64,000 nucleotides of DNA, taken from positions 744,001-808,000 of the forward strand of contig NZ_UGIA01000001.1 in the NCBI RefSeq assembly GCF_900461455.1. Direction: 5' to 3'. Within the stretch, counting starts at the first letter, position 1, and every line of letters begins with the position of its first letter. Positions 39,401 to 50,102 of the stretch are shown here, one piece after another. The notes beneath the pieces were generated by a model that saw only the letters and a program-made list of their open reading frames with translations, was not told the DNA's origin and ran no database searches. Position numbers and translations under genes: made by a program. Origin of the DNA: Helicobacter acinonychis (GTDB lineage Bacteria; Campylobacterota; Campylobacteria; Campylobacterales; Helicobacteraceae).

Positions 39401-39551
39401 CCTAAAAACTGCCATAAAAAGAGAATTAAGGAACGCTTTCAAAGAAAACCCCTCCTTAAAAGATTTACAAAAAGAAACCGACTTCATCGCTCAAACCCTT
39501 TTTGACGAACTCACACAAAATGACAATCAAGGAAATTTCAATGCCCAATAA
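36426..39551 (+). pseudogene. hsdR: Type I restriction enzyme R subunit HsdR, broken by two frameshifts
   Basis: The N-terminal part (36426-36764) starts MPYNEITRVQVPALMHLAEL after AAAGGAG and ends abruptly at ELPYKSL. The continuation (IRPDITLFINGLPL, NIEVKQPLAGQG) is in another frame to 37075 and carries the PD-ExK-type nuclease residues (RPD with EVK). At 37038-37045 a C8 tract shifts the frame again. From PENHQNHRSLEEIQKK on, the helicase part is open to 39551, with WHTQGSGKTALTYHLTK (P-loop), IIDEAHRSYD, ALTGTPLLED and ALARVNRPY. A C7 or C10 tract would repair the second lesion; the first (near 36760) looks like a small deletion. Equivalent to HP0464. Confidence 0.88.
37038..37045 (+). 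repeat. C8 homopolymer inside hsdR (slippage site)
   Basis: GATATTA is followed by eight C residues and AGAAAATC. With eight Cs the frame runs to a TGA at 37073; with seven or ten it joins the long helicase frame. Poly-C tracts of this sort are typical of H. pylori phase-variable restriction genes. Confidence 0.85.
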
Positions 39552-41172
39552 CGCTTTATTACAAATCAAACAAGACACTTTCAAACTCATTGATGATTTA
39601 AAAGTCATTTGCACGAGTTTTGGTTTAGGGAATGATGGCAATGAATACAAGATTATCACGCAATGCTTTTTGTATAAATTCTTATGCGATAAATTTGAAT
39701 TCCTTTTTGAGCAAGAATTTCCTAATCAAACCATACAAGATTATAAAGATGTTACCGAAGAAGAAAAAGAAGATTTTTTTCTCACCTTAAGCGATAAAAA
39801 ACTCCCCAAACTCTCTTATGATGAGCTTTTAAACCATCTTTTTGACAAACATTTTAACGATAACGATTTACACATCAAGCTAGACGCTATTTTTAACAAT
39901 ATTTCTAGCAACAATGCTGCACTTTTTAACACCATCAGCACAGACAAAACCACTATCGCTTTATTTGAAAGCATCTCACAACACATTAACGAAGAGTCTA
40001 AAAGGGCTAATTTTACAAAAGTTTTATTAGACAAACTCAAAAATTTTAATTTCAAAAACGCTTTTTTAAACTTACAAAACCAGCAAGGCTATGATTTTTT
40101 CGCCCCCATTTTTGAATACTTACTCAAAGATTACAATAACGCCGGCGGAGGGAAATACGCCGAATACTACACCCCTTTAAGCATCGCTAGTATCATTGCC
40201 AAGCTTTTAGTCAATGAGCCTGTTAAAAGCAAAAAGATTTATGACCCAAGTGCAGGCACAGGAACGCTTTTAATAGCGCTAGCCCACCAAATAGGCACCG
40301 ATTCTTGCACCCTTTATGCCCAAGATATTTCGCAAAAATCCTTAAAGATGCTTAAACTCAATCTCATTTTAAACGACTTGACCCACTCTTTAAAAAACGC
40401 CATTGAGGGTAACACCTTGACGAACCCCTACCATTCCAAAGACTACAAAGGAAAAATGGATTACATTGTAAGCAACCCCCCTTTCAAACTGGATTTTTCT
40501 AACGAACATGCAACAATTTCTAACAACAAGAGCGATTTTTCCTTAGGCGTGCCTAATATCCCTAAAAACGATAAAAGCAAAATGCCCATTTACACGCTCT
40601 TTTTCCAACATTGCTTGAGCATGCTTAATCCAAAGAGTAAGGGGGCTATCGTCGTGCCAACCGGATTCATCAGCGCTAAAAGCGGAGTAGCAAATAAGAT
40701 TGTCAGGCATTTAGTGGATGAAAAGCTCGTTTATGGGGTGATTTGCATGCCCAGCCAAGTTTTTGCCAACACCGGCACTAATGTGAGCGTCATCTTTTTC
40801 CAAAAAACGCCAAGCGAAAATGAAGTGATTTTAATTGACGCTTCCAAACTCGGCGAAGAATACACCGAAAACAAAAACAAAAAAACACGCTTAAGAACAA
40901 GCGATATGGATTTGATTTTAGAAACTTTTAAAAATAAAACCCAAAAATCGGATTTTTGCGCTGTGGTTTCTTTTGATGAAATTATAGAAAAAAATTATTC
41001 TTTAAATCCTGGGCAGTATTTCACTATAGAAGACGCGAGCGAAACAATAAGCCAAACAGAGTTTGAAAACTTGATGCAACAATACTCAAGCGAACTGACA
41101 AGCCTTTTTGATGAAAGCCAGCATTTGCAACAAGAGATTTTAGAGGTTTTAGGAAATCTTAATTATGACTAA
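39541..41172 (+). CDS. hsdM: Type I DNA methyltransferase M subunit HsdM
   Basis: A 543-residue N6-adenine methyltransferase subunit. The start at 39541 has an AAGGAA site and overlaps the hsdR stop by 11 bases. The N-terminal helical domain (LIDDLKVICTSFGLGNDGNE) is followed by YAEYYTPLSIASIIAKLL, the SAM motif DPSAGTGTLLIA (from Asp235) and the catalytic SNPPF (Asn312). The frame is intact. It needs an HsdS subunit for target recognition, and the neighbouring hsdS is frameshifted, so activity may require a different S subunit. Equivalent to HP0463. Confidence 0.93.
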   Translation: MPNNALLQIKQDTFKLIDDLKVICTSFGLGNDGNEYKIITQCFLYKFLCDKFEFLFEQEFPNQTIQDYKDVTEEEKEDFFLTLSDKKLPKLSYDELLNHLFDKHFNDNDLHIKLDAIFNNISSNNAALFNTISTDKTTIALFESISQHINEESKRANFTKVLLDKLKNFNFKNAFLNLQNQQGYDFFAPIFEYLLKDYNNAGGGKYAEYYTPLSIASIIAKLLVNEPVKSKKIYDPSAGTGTLLIALAHQIGTDSCTLYAQDISQKSLKMLKLNLILNDLTHSLKNAIEGNTLTNPYHSKDYKGKMDYIVSNPPFKLDFSNEHATISNNKSDFSLGVPNIPKNDKSKMPIYTLFFQHCLSMLNPKSKGAIVVPTGFISAKSGVANKIVRHLVDEKLVYGVICMPSQVFANTGTNVSVIFFQKTPSENEVILIDASKLGEEYTENKNKKTRLRTSDMDLILETFKNKTQKSDFCAVVSFDEIIEKNYSLNPGQYFTIEDASETISQTEFENLMQQYSSELTSLFDESQHLQQEILEVLGNLNYD

Positions 41173-42291
41173 TATTATGACTAATATGACTAAACTTTTA
41201 GATTTAAAAAATAATTTAGTAATTGCTATCAATCAAAACAACTACACTAAAGAAGATAATTACAAAAAAGTTTGTTATTTATATACTGATAATATCACAA
41301 ACAATAGAATAAATACTTTTCTAAAAATTGATTTAACAAAAGAAAAGTTGCCTTCAAGAGCTAAACGAAAATGCTCCATTAATAGCATTATTTATTCTAG
41401 CGTAAGACCCAACCAACGCCACTTTGGGATTTAAAAGAAATTCCAAAAATTTTTTTAGTTTCTACCGCTTTTATCGTAATAGATGTTATAGACTTAGAAA
41501 AATTAGACCCTAATTATTTGTATTATTATATTACACAAGATAAGATTGTTCATTACTTACAACGCATCGCAGAATGTGGGACTTCTAGCTACCCCTCTAT
41601 CACGCCATTAGATTTTCTTAATGTTAAAATTAAACTTTACCCACTAGAAACACAACAAAAAATAGCCCGCACGCTTTCTGTATTGGATCAAAAAGTGGAG
41701 AACAACCATAAAATCAATGAGCTTATCCAAACGCTCGCTTATAAAATCTATGAATATTATTTCAAACACAAATCCAAAAACGCAAAGCTAGAACAAATCA
41801 TCCTTGAAAATCCTAAATCTAGTATTATGGTTAAAAACGCCCAAAAAACCCAAGATAAGTACCCCTTTTTTACAAGCGGAGACAATATCCTATCATACCC
41901 TAAAGCGCTTATTGATGGTAGAAATTGCTTTTTAAACACTGGAGGTAATGCTGGTATTAAATTTTATGGAGGCAAAGCTTCTTATTCAACGGATACTTGG
42001 TGTATTTGTGCTAACGAATTTAGCGACTATTTATACTTACTTCTTTCAAGCATAAAAAACCATATCAATCAAAGCTTTTTTCAAGGAACTAGCCTTAAAC
42101 ACTTACAAAAAAAATTACTTAAAAAATATCCTATTTACATGCCGTCTAAACATGAAATTAAAAAATTTAACGAAATTGTCATGCCCCTACTCACGCTTAT
42201 ATCCATTAACACAAGAACTTCTAAAAAATTAGAACAAATTAGAGACTTTTTACTCCCCCTACTCTTAAAACAACAAGTCAAACCCAAATAA
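41165..42291 (+). pseudogene. hsdS: Type I specificity subunit HsdS, frameshifted
   Basis: Overlaps the hsdM stop by eight bases. The first frame (41165-41434) covers the start of the first target-recognition domain and ends at VRPNQRHFGI. Loss of one T in ATTTAAAA at about 41430 accounts for the shift, because the next frame reads straight on as LKEIPKIFLVSTAFIVIDVI to the end. The second part has the central conserved helix (PLETQQKIARTLSVLDQKVE), a second recognition domain and the C-terminal conserved helix (KLEQIRDFLLPLLLKQQ). As it stands the N-terminal domain is separated. The second part could be re-initiated, for example at the TTG at 41518, to give a half-S protein. Equivalent to HP0462. 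Confidence 0.85.
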
Positions 42292-42328
42292 AAAACCAAA
42301 AATAAGCAATACCTAAGCAAACTTATAT

Positions 42329-42334
42329 TAGAAT
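42329..42334 (+). promoter_or_regulatory. Candidate -10 box of tRNA-Pro
   Basis: TAGAAT, preceded by TTATAT, lies 15 bases upstream of the mature 5' end of the tRNA, a suitable distance for transcription starting just before the tRNA. Confidence 0.5.
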
Positions 42335-42349
42335 CTGTCTTTTTGATTG

Positions 42350-42427
42350 CGGAGTATGGCGCAGCCTGATTAGCGCGCACCCTTGGGGTGGGTGAGGTCG
42401 TGGGTTTGAATCCCGCTACTCCGACCA
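42350..42427 (+). tRNA. tRNA-Pro (anticodon GGG)
   Basis: The acceptor stem CGGAGTA pairs with TACTCCG, followed by discriminator A and an encoded CCA. The anticodon arm is CACCC-TTGGGGT-GGGTG, giving anticodon GGG, which reads CCC and CCU proline codons. The T arm contains GTTTGAATC. It lies between the broken hsdS and ppk, genes that are not adjacent in strain 26695 as I recall it. Confidence 0.95.
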
Positions 42428-42520
42428 TGACTTTTAAAAAAACTTCAATTATTATCATTTCATTATATAATCACACTAAACAAAATCAATTTTTAAACAT
42501 GATGATTTAAAGGATTTCTA

Positions 42521-44545
42521 TTGAATCGTTTCTTTAACCGAGAGCTTTCATGGTTAGCTTTTAATACAAGGGTTTTGAATGAAGCTAAAGATGAGAGCTT
42601 GCCTTTATTAGAACGCTTGAAGTTTTTAGCCATTTATGACACGAATTTAGATGAATTTTACATGATAAGAGTGGCTGGGCTTAAGCAACTTTATGAGCAT
42701 AAAATCGCCTCTAAAGGCGTTGATGGTGCAAGCCCTGAAGAGCAATTAGAAAAAATCAAGCATTATTTAGTGCATGAAATTGAAGAAAGAGAATTAGAAT
42801 TTCAAAAAATCCAAGCCCTACTCTTTAAAAAGGGGCTTTGTATCACCCCTTATAGCAAGCTTAATTCAGAGCAAAAAGCTAAGGCTAAAACTTATTTTAA
42901 AGAGCAACTTTATGCGTTAGTCTTGCCTTTTAAGTTGGATTCTTCGCACACTTTTCCGCCTTTAGCGAATTTGACTTTCGCCCTTTTTGCCCATATTAAA
43001 GACAAAGAAACCCAAATCACCTCTCATGCACTCATCAAACTCCCCTCTTTTATCTTCCGTTTTGTGGAGCTAGAAAAAGGCTTGTTTGTGTTAGCTGAAG
43101 AAATTGTAGAAGCGCATTTAGAAGAATTGTTTTTAGAGCATGAAATTTTAGACTGCATGGCGTTTAGGGTAACTTGCGATGCGGATATTGCAATCGTTGA
43201 AGATGAAGCGCATGATTATGCGGATTTGATGAGTAAGAGCTTAAGGAAACGAAATCAAGGCGAAATCGTGCGCTTGCAAATTCAAAACGGGAGCCAAGAG
43301 CTTTTAAACACCCTTTTAGCCTCTTTAAGGAGTTTCCAAACCCACTCTTACAAAAAACACAAACTCACCGGAATGCATGTCTATAAAAGCTCTATCATGC
43401 TTAATTTAGGGGATTTGTGGGAATTAGTCAATCATAGCGATTTTAAAACCCTTAAATCGCCCAATTTCACGCCTAAAATCCACCCCCACTTTAACGAAAA
43501 CGATCTCTTTAAATCCATAGAAAAACAAGACTTGTTGCTGTTCCATCCTTATGAGAGTTTTGAACCTGTGATTGACTTGATAGAGCAAGCCGCTAGTGAT
43601 CCAACCACGCTTTCTATCAAAATGACGCTTTATCGTGTGGGCAGGCATTCTCCCATTGTCAAAGCTCTGATTGAAGCAGCGAGCAAGATCCAAGTGAGCG
43701 TTTTAGTGGAATTGAAAGCGCGCTTTGATGAAGAGAGCAATTTACACTGGGCAAAAGCTCTAGAAAGGGCGGGCGCGTTAGTCGTTTATGGTGTTTTTAA
43801 ACTCAAAGTGCATGCCAAAATGCTTGTGATCACCAAAAAAACAGACAACCAATTACGCCATTTCACCCATTTAAGCACGGGCAATTACAACCCTTTGAGC
43901 GCTAAAATCTATACCGATGTGAGTTTTTTTAGCGCGAAAAATGAAATCGCTAACGATATTATCAAACTTTTCCACTCTCTTTTAACAAGCAGCGCGACCA
44001 GCAACACCCTAGAAACGCTTTTTATGGCGCCCAAACAAATTAAAACGCAAATCATTGATTTGATCCAAAATGAAATGAAGCATGAAAAAGAAGGCTACAT
44101 CATTTTAAAGGCTAACGCGCTAGTGGATAGCGAGATCATTGAATGGCTTTATAAGGCCTCTCAAAAAGGGGTTAAAATTGATTTGATTATCAGGGGGATT
44201 TGTTGTTTAAAGCCCCTAGTCAAAGGCTTGAGCGAAAATATAAGGGTGTATTCTATTGTGGGGAAATATTTAGAACATGCACGCATTTATTATTTTAAAC
44301 ATGAGAATATCTATTTTTCTAGCGCGGATTTGATGCCCAGAAATTTAGAAAGGCGCGTGGAATTGCTAGTTCCAGCCACAACCCCAAAGATCGCTCATAA
44401 ATTGTTGCGTATTTTAGAAATCCAATTAAAAGACACCCTAAAACGCTATGAGTTGGGTTCTAAAGGTTGTTACACTAAAATTTCAAACCCTGATGATCCT
44501 TTAAATTCACAGGATTATTTTGAAACACAAACCCTTAAACTTTAG
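42521..44545 (+). CDS. ppk: Polyphosphate kinase 1
   Basis: Ppk makes long-chain polyphosphate from ATP via a phosphohistidine. The 674-residue protein starts with TTG at 42521 after an AAAGGA site; the family N-terminus is recognisable (NRELSWLAFNTRVLNEA). The phosphorylated histidine is His431 (KLKVHAKMLVI), and the second conserved histidine is His586 (EHARIYYF). The family segment LSTGNYNPLSAKIYTDV is also present. Equivalent to HP1010. Intact. Confidence 0.95.
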   Translation: MNRFFNRELSWLAFNTRVLNEAKDESLPLLERLKFLAIYDTNLDEFYMIRVAGLKQLYEHKIASKGVDGASPEEQLEKIKHYLVHEIEERELEFQKIQALLFKKGLCITPYSKLNSEQKAKAKTYFKEQLYALVLPFKLDSSHTFPPLANLTFALFAHIKDKETQITSHALIKLPSFIFRFVELEKGLFVLAEEIVEAHLEELFLEHEILDCMAFRVTCDADIAIVEDEAHDYADLMSKSLRKRNQGEIVRLQIQNGSQELLNTLLASLRSFQTHSYKKHKLTGMHVYKSSIMLNLGDLWELVNHSDFKTLKSPNFTPKIHPHFNENDLFKSIEKQDLLLFHPYESFEPVIDLIEQAASDPTTLSIKMTLYRVGRHSPIVKALIEAASKIQVSVLVELKARFDEESNLHWAKALERAGALVVYGVFKLKVHAKMLVITKKTDNQLRHFTHLSTGNYNPLSAKIYTDVSFFSAKNEIANDIIKLFHSLLTSSATSNTLETLFMAPKQIKTQIIDLIQNEMKHEKEGYIILKANALVDSEIIEWLYKASQKGVKIDLIIRGICCLKPLVKGLSENIRVYSIVGKYLEHARIYYFKHENIYFSSADLMPRNLERRVELLVPATTPKIAHKLLRILEIQLKDTLKRYELGSKGCYTKISNPDDPLNSQDYFETQTLKL

Positions 44546-44581
44546 GGGTTATCGTTCAAACAATAACATATAAGGATTTAA

Positions 44582-46968
<2,387 letters not shown>

Positions 46969-46985
46969 AAGAGTCTTATAGCAGC

Positions 46986-47888
46986 ATGCAATTTCATTCA
47001 TCTAGCGCGTTGGTTACGCCTTTTAAAAAAGATCTGAGCGTTGATGAGGCCGTTTATGAAGCCTTGATCAAGCGCCAAATTCTTCAAGGCATGGACGCAT
47101 GCGTGCCTGTTGGCACGACAGGAGAATCTGCCACACTCACCCACAAAGAGCACATGCACTGCATTGAAATCGCCATAGAAACTTGCAAAAACACTAAAAC
47201 GCCATCAAACTCACGCATGAAAGTGTTGGCCGGCGTGGGCAGTAACGCCACGAGCGAGTCCCTTTCTTTAGCGAAGTTCGCTCAAAAAGTCGGTGCGGAT
47301 GCGATTTTATGTGTAAGCCCTTATTATAACCGCCCCACCCAACAAGGCTTATTTGAACATTATAAAACCATCGCTCAATCTGTGGAAATCCCTGTCATGC
47401 TTTATGATGTGCCAAGCCGCACAGGCGTATCTATTGAAGTTCCAACTGCACTCAAGCTTTTTAGAGAAGTCCCTAACATTAAAGCCATTAAAGAAGCGTC
47501 TGGCTCTTTGAAAAGAGTAGCAGAATTGCACTGTTATGAAAAAGATTTTCACATTTTTAGTGGGGAAGATTCACTCAACCACTCTATCATGTTTTCAGGA
47601 GGCAAGGGCGTGGTTTCAGTGACCGGTAATTTAATGCCCAATTTGATTTCACAAATGGTCAATTGTGCACTCAAACATGAATACCAACAAGCCCTAGAAA
47701 TCCAAGACAAGCTTTTTAGTTTACATCAAGCCCTTTTTGTAGAGACTAACCCTATCCCTATTAAAATGGCTATGCACTTAGCCGGCTTGATTGAAAACCC
47801 AAGCTACAGACTGCCTTTAGTGGCTCCAAGCAAGGAAACAATTAAACTTTTAGAAAAAACTTTACAACAATATGAGGTAATTGCATGA
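46986..47888 (+). CDS. dapA: 4-hydroxy-tetrahydrodipicolinate synthase
   Basis: DapA condenses pyruvate with aspartate semialdehyde for lysine and diaminopimelate synthesis, needed for peptidoglycan. The 300-residue protein has [14 protein letters not shown] at the start, [14 protein letters not shown], the YYNRP tyrosine segment and the Schiff-base lysine at about residue 169 (IKAIKEASG). The stop overlaps the next start (ATGA). Equivalent to HP1013. Confidence 0.95.
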   Translation: MQFHSSSALVTPFKKDLSVDEAVYEALIKRQILQGMDACVPVGTTGESATLTHKEHMHCIEIAIETCKNTKTPSNSRMKVLAGVGSNATSESLSLAKFAQKVGADAILCVSPYYNRPTQQGLFEHYKTIAQSVEIPVMLYDVPSRTGVSIEVPTALKLFREVPNIKAIKEASGSLKRVAELHCYEKDFHIFSGEDSLNHSIMFSGGKGVVSVTGNLMPNLISQMVNCALKHEYQQALEIQDKLFSLHQALFVETNPIPIKMAMHLAGLIENPSYRLPLVAPSKETIKLLEKTLQQYEVIA

Positions 47889-48673
47889 ATGGTTCAAATC
47901 ACATGAAAAATAAAACCCTAGTGATTAGTGGTGCGACTAGAGGTATTGGCAAGGCGATATTGTATCGTTTCGCTCAAAGTGGCGTGAATATCGCTTTCAC
48001 TTATAATAAAAATGTTGAAGAAGCCAACAAAATTATAGAAGATGTGGAGCAAAAATATTCCATTAAAGCCAAAGCCTACCCCCTTAATGTTTTAGAGCCT
48101 GAGCAATACACAGAGCTTTTTAAACAAATTGATGCGGATTTTGACAGAGTGGATTTTTTTATTTCTAACGCTATTATTTATGGGCGATCTGTCGTGGGAG
48201 GATTTGCACCTTTCATGCGCTTAAAACCTAAAGGGTTAAACAATATTTATACAGCCACTGTATTAGCGTTTGTAGTGGGGGCTCAAGAAGCGGCAAAATG
48301 CATGCAAAAAGTAGGCGGTGGGGCGATCGTGAGCTTAAGCTCTACCGGAAACCTAGTCTATATGCCTAATTACGCTGGGCATGGCAATTCCAAAAACGCC
48401 ATAGAAACCATGGTCAAATACGCCGCTGTGGATTTAGGCGAGTTTAACATTAGAGTGAATGCGGTTAGTGGTGGACCTATTGATACGGACGCTTTGAAAG
48501 CCTTCCCTGATTATGTGGAAATCAAAGAAAAAGTAGAAGAGCAATCGCCCCTAAAACGCATGGGTAATCCTAACGATCTAGCCGGAGCGGCTTATTTTTT
48601 ATGCGATGAAACCCAAAGCGGATGGCTTACAGGGCAAACGATTATTGTAGATGGTGGGACTACTTTTAAATAA
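47885..48673 (+). CDS. Short-chain dehydrogenase with FabL-type enoyl-ACP reductase signature
   Basis: A 262-residue Rossmann enzyme usually annotated as 7-alpha-hydroxysteroid dehydrogenase (hdhA, HP1014). The cofactor motif is [11 protein letters not shown] and the Asn is in FFISNAI. Instead of the Y-x3-K of ordinary SDRs it has Tyr163-x6-Lys170 ([11 protein letters not shown]). It also has [19 protein letters not shown] and GQTIIVDGG, all typical of enoyl-ACP reductase III (FabL). It may therefore reduce enoyl-ACP in fatty-acid synthesis, possibly alongside FabI. The ATG at 47885 has a GAGG site and couples to dapA; a second ATG at 47906 is possible. Functional reassignment is inference. 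Confidence 0.82.
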   Translation: MNGSNHMKNKTLVISGATRGIGKAILYRFAQSGVNIAFTYNKNVEEANKIIEDVEQKYSIKAKAYPLNVLEPEQYTELFKQIDADFDRVDFFISNAIIYGRSVVGGFAPFMRLKPKGLNNIYTATVLAFVVGAQEAAKCMQKVGGGAIVSLSSTGNLVYMPNYAGHGNSKNAIETMVKYAAVDLGEFNIRVNAVSGGPIDTDALKAFPDYVEIKEKVEEQSPLKRMGNPNDLAGAAYFLCDETQSGWLTGQTIIVDGGTTFK

Positions 48674-48682
48674 AGATTTTTC

Positions 48683-49291
48683 TTGCAAAATATTATTCAT
48701 ATCCACCACAGCAAAGAGTTGCAATTCATTAAAAAATGTTTGTTGGGCTATTTTTTCGCCCCTTTGTGTGGGGCTATACTTTTAGCGTTTTACATCGTTT
48801 CAAGCGGGACAAAATCGCTTCAAATTTCAGGACTCTTTAGCGGTCAATTGGCTTACATCGTTTTGTTGTCTCTTTTTTTGTGCACGCTTGGGTTTATTGT
48901 GGGGGCAGTTGGTTTTTATCGGCTTTCTAAAATTACATGCCATTTGAGTTTTTTTGAAAACTTCGTTTTTAGTTTTTTAGCGGTGATTTTTTGCACCCTT
49001 TTAAGCTATCTTATCCCTAATGCCAGTAACGCTTTTTCGCTAATCGGTAATGGGGTTTCTATTTTTTACTTGCACAAACTTTATAGAGAATTGAGCCTTC
49101 ACACTCAAGAAAGATTTTTTTTAAGTGGATTTAGGTTGTTGCTTTTTAGCTTCATGCTGGCTCTTTTAGGGGTTTTTATGCATGCGTTAGTCGTCATCTT
49201 CTTAACGATCGCTGTGATCTTAATGTGCGTAGCGCTTGGCTTTTTAGGGCATGCGTTTTTGAATTTTTCACAAGTTTCTTTGAATACATGA
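48683..49291 (+). CDS. Integral membrane protein (HP1015-like), unknown function
   Basis: A 202-residue hydrophobic protein with about five membrane helices (for example LLGYFFAPLCGAILLAFYIV and FVFSFLAVIFCTLLSYLIP). It begins with TTG at 48683, ten bases after the reductase stop, with only a weak ribosome site. It overlaps pgsA by four bases. No motif identifies a transported substrate or enzymatic role. The equivalent position in H. pylori is HP1015. Confidence 0.68.
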   Translation: MQNIIHIHHSKELQFIKKCLLGYFFAPLCGAILLAFYIVSSGTKSLQISGLFSGQLAYIVLLSLFLCTLGFIVGAVGFYRLSKITCHLSFFENFVFSFLAVIFCTLLSYLIPNASNAFSLIGNGVSIFYLHKLYRELSLHTQERFFLSGFRLLLFSFMLALLGVFMHALVVIFLTIAVILMCVALGFLGHAFLNFSQVSLNT

Positions 49292-49827
49292 AAGCTTTAA
49301 AACTCCTGCCTAATTTTTTGACGATTTTACGCATCGTTTTAGCGTTATTTTTATTATTTTTATTGTTGAATACGCATACTTATTTCAAATCTTTAACCCC
49401 CTTTCACATCAACATGCTCTCTTTTGGCGTTTTTGTGTTTGCTGCTCTCACGGATTTATTGGACGGCTATATCGCTAGGAACTATAAGGCCAAATCGCGC
49501 TTTGGGGAGATTTTTGATCCTTTAGCGGATAAAATGCTCGTTTTGAGCGCGTTTTTGGGGCTCGTTTATTTGGATCGCGTGGATGCGTGGATTCCGTTTG
49601 TGATTTTAGGGCGTGAATTCTTTATTTCAGGGCTTAGGGTTTTAGCCGCAAATGAAAAAAAGGATATTCCTGTCAGCACATTAGGCAAGTATAAAACTGT
49701 GTCTCAAGTCGTGGCGATTAGTGCTTTATTGGCCAATTTAGCTTACTCGCATGTGTTTGTAGCCATAGCGGTTTTTTTAACCCTTTATTCGGGAGTAGAT
49801 TATGCTATTGAATATTATAAATCTTAA
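49288..49827 (+). CDS. pgsA: CDP-diacylglycerol--glycerol-3-phosphate 3-phosphatidyltransferase
   Basis: PgsA makes phosphatidylglycerophosphate in the inner membrane. The start at 49288 is chosen because it gives the family's N-terminus (LKLLPNFLTILRIVLALFL) and overlaps the previous stop (ATGA). The CDP-alcohol phosphotransferase motif spans DLLDGYIAR, G and DPLADKM. It has 179 residues with several membrane helices. Equivalent to HP1016. Confidence 0.93.
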   Translation: MKALKLLPNFLTILRIVLALFLLFLLLNTHTYFKSLTPFHINMLSFGVFVFAALTDLLDGYIARNYKAKSRFGEIFDPLADKMLVLSAFLGLVYLDRVDAWIPFVILGREFFISGLRVLAANEKKDIPVSTLGKYKTVSQVVAISALLANLAYSHVFVAIAVFLTLYSGVDYAIEYYKS

Positions 49828-50059
49828 TGTTAAAATAGACTTTTGATATTCTTTTAAAATATTTTGAAACTCTGTTTTTATCAAATATTGATAAATATTA
49901 TTTAACCTGAACATTCTTTCTTTTTAAAAAACTTCACTTTACTTTTTTAAATGTTTATTTTTAAAAATGTTTTTGAGTATTTTTTACAAATTTATTTCCA
50001 ATATCCCACAAAAACAAACCTTTATTTTTAATGAAAAAATTTTTTCACCCTATTTTTGT

Positions 50060-50065
50060 TATAAT
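50060..50065 (+). promoter_or_regulatory. Extended -10 promoter of rocE
   Basis: TGTTATAATTTAAG contains TATAAT with a near TGn extension about 38 bases before the rocE start, in an AT-rich 275-base gap after pgsA. A strong AAGGAGG ribosome site follows. Confidence 0.65.
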
Positions 50066-50102
50066 TTAAGATCATTTTTATTTTCAATCAAGGAGGTTTC
50101 GC

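Noticed and set aside
37269-39551. Long hsdR 3' frame as an independent helicase gene
   Set aside because: It lacks its own ribosome site, its sense extends upstream without a start to the C8 tract, and it matches only the helicase and C-terminal part of HsdR.
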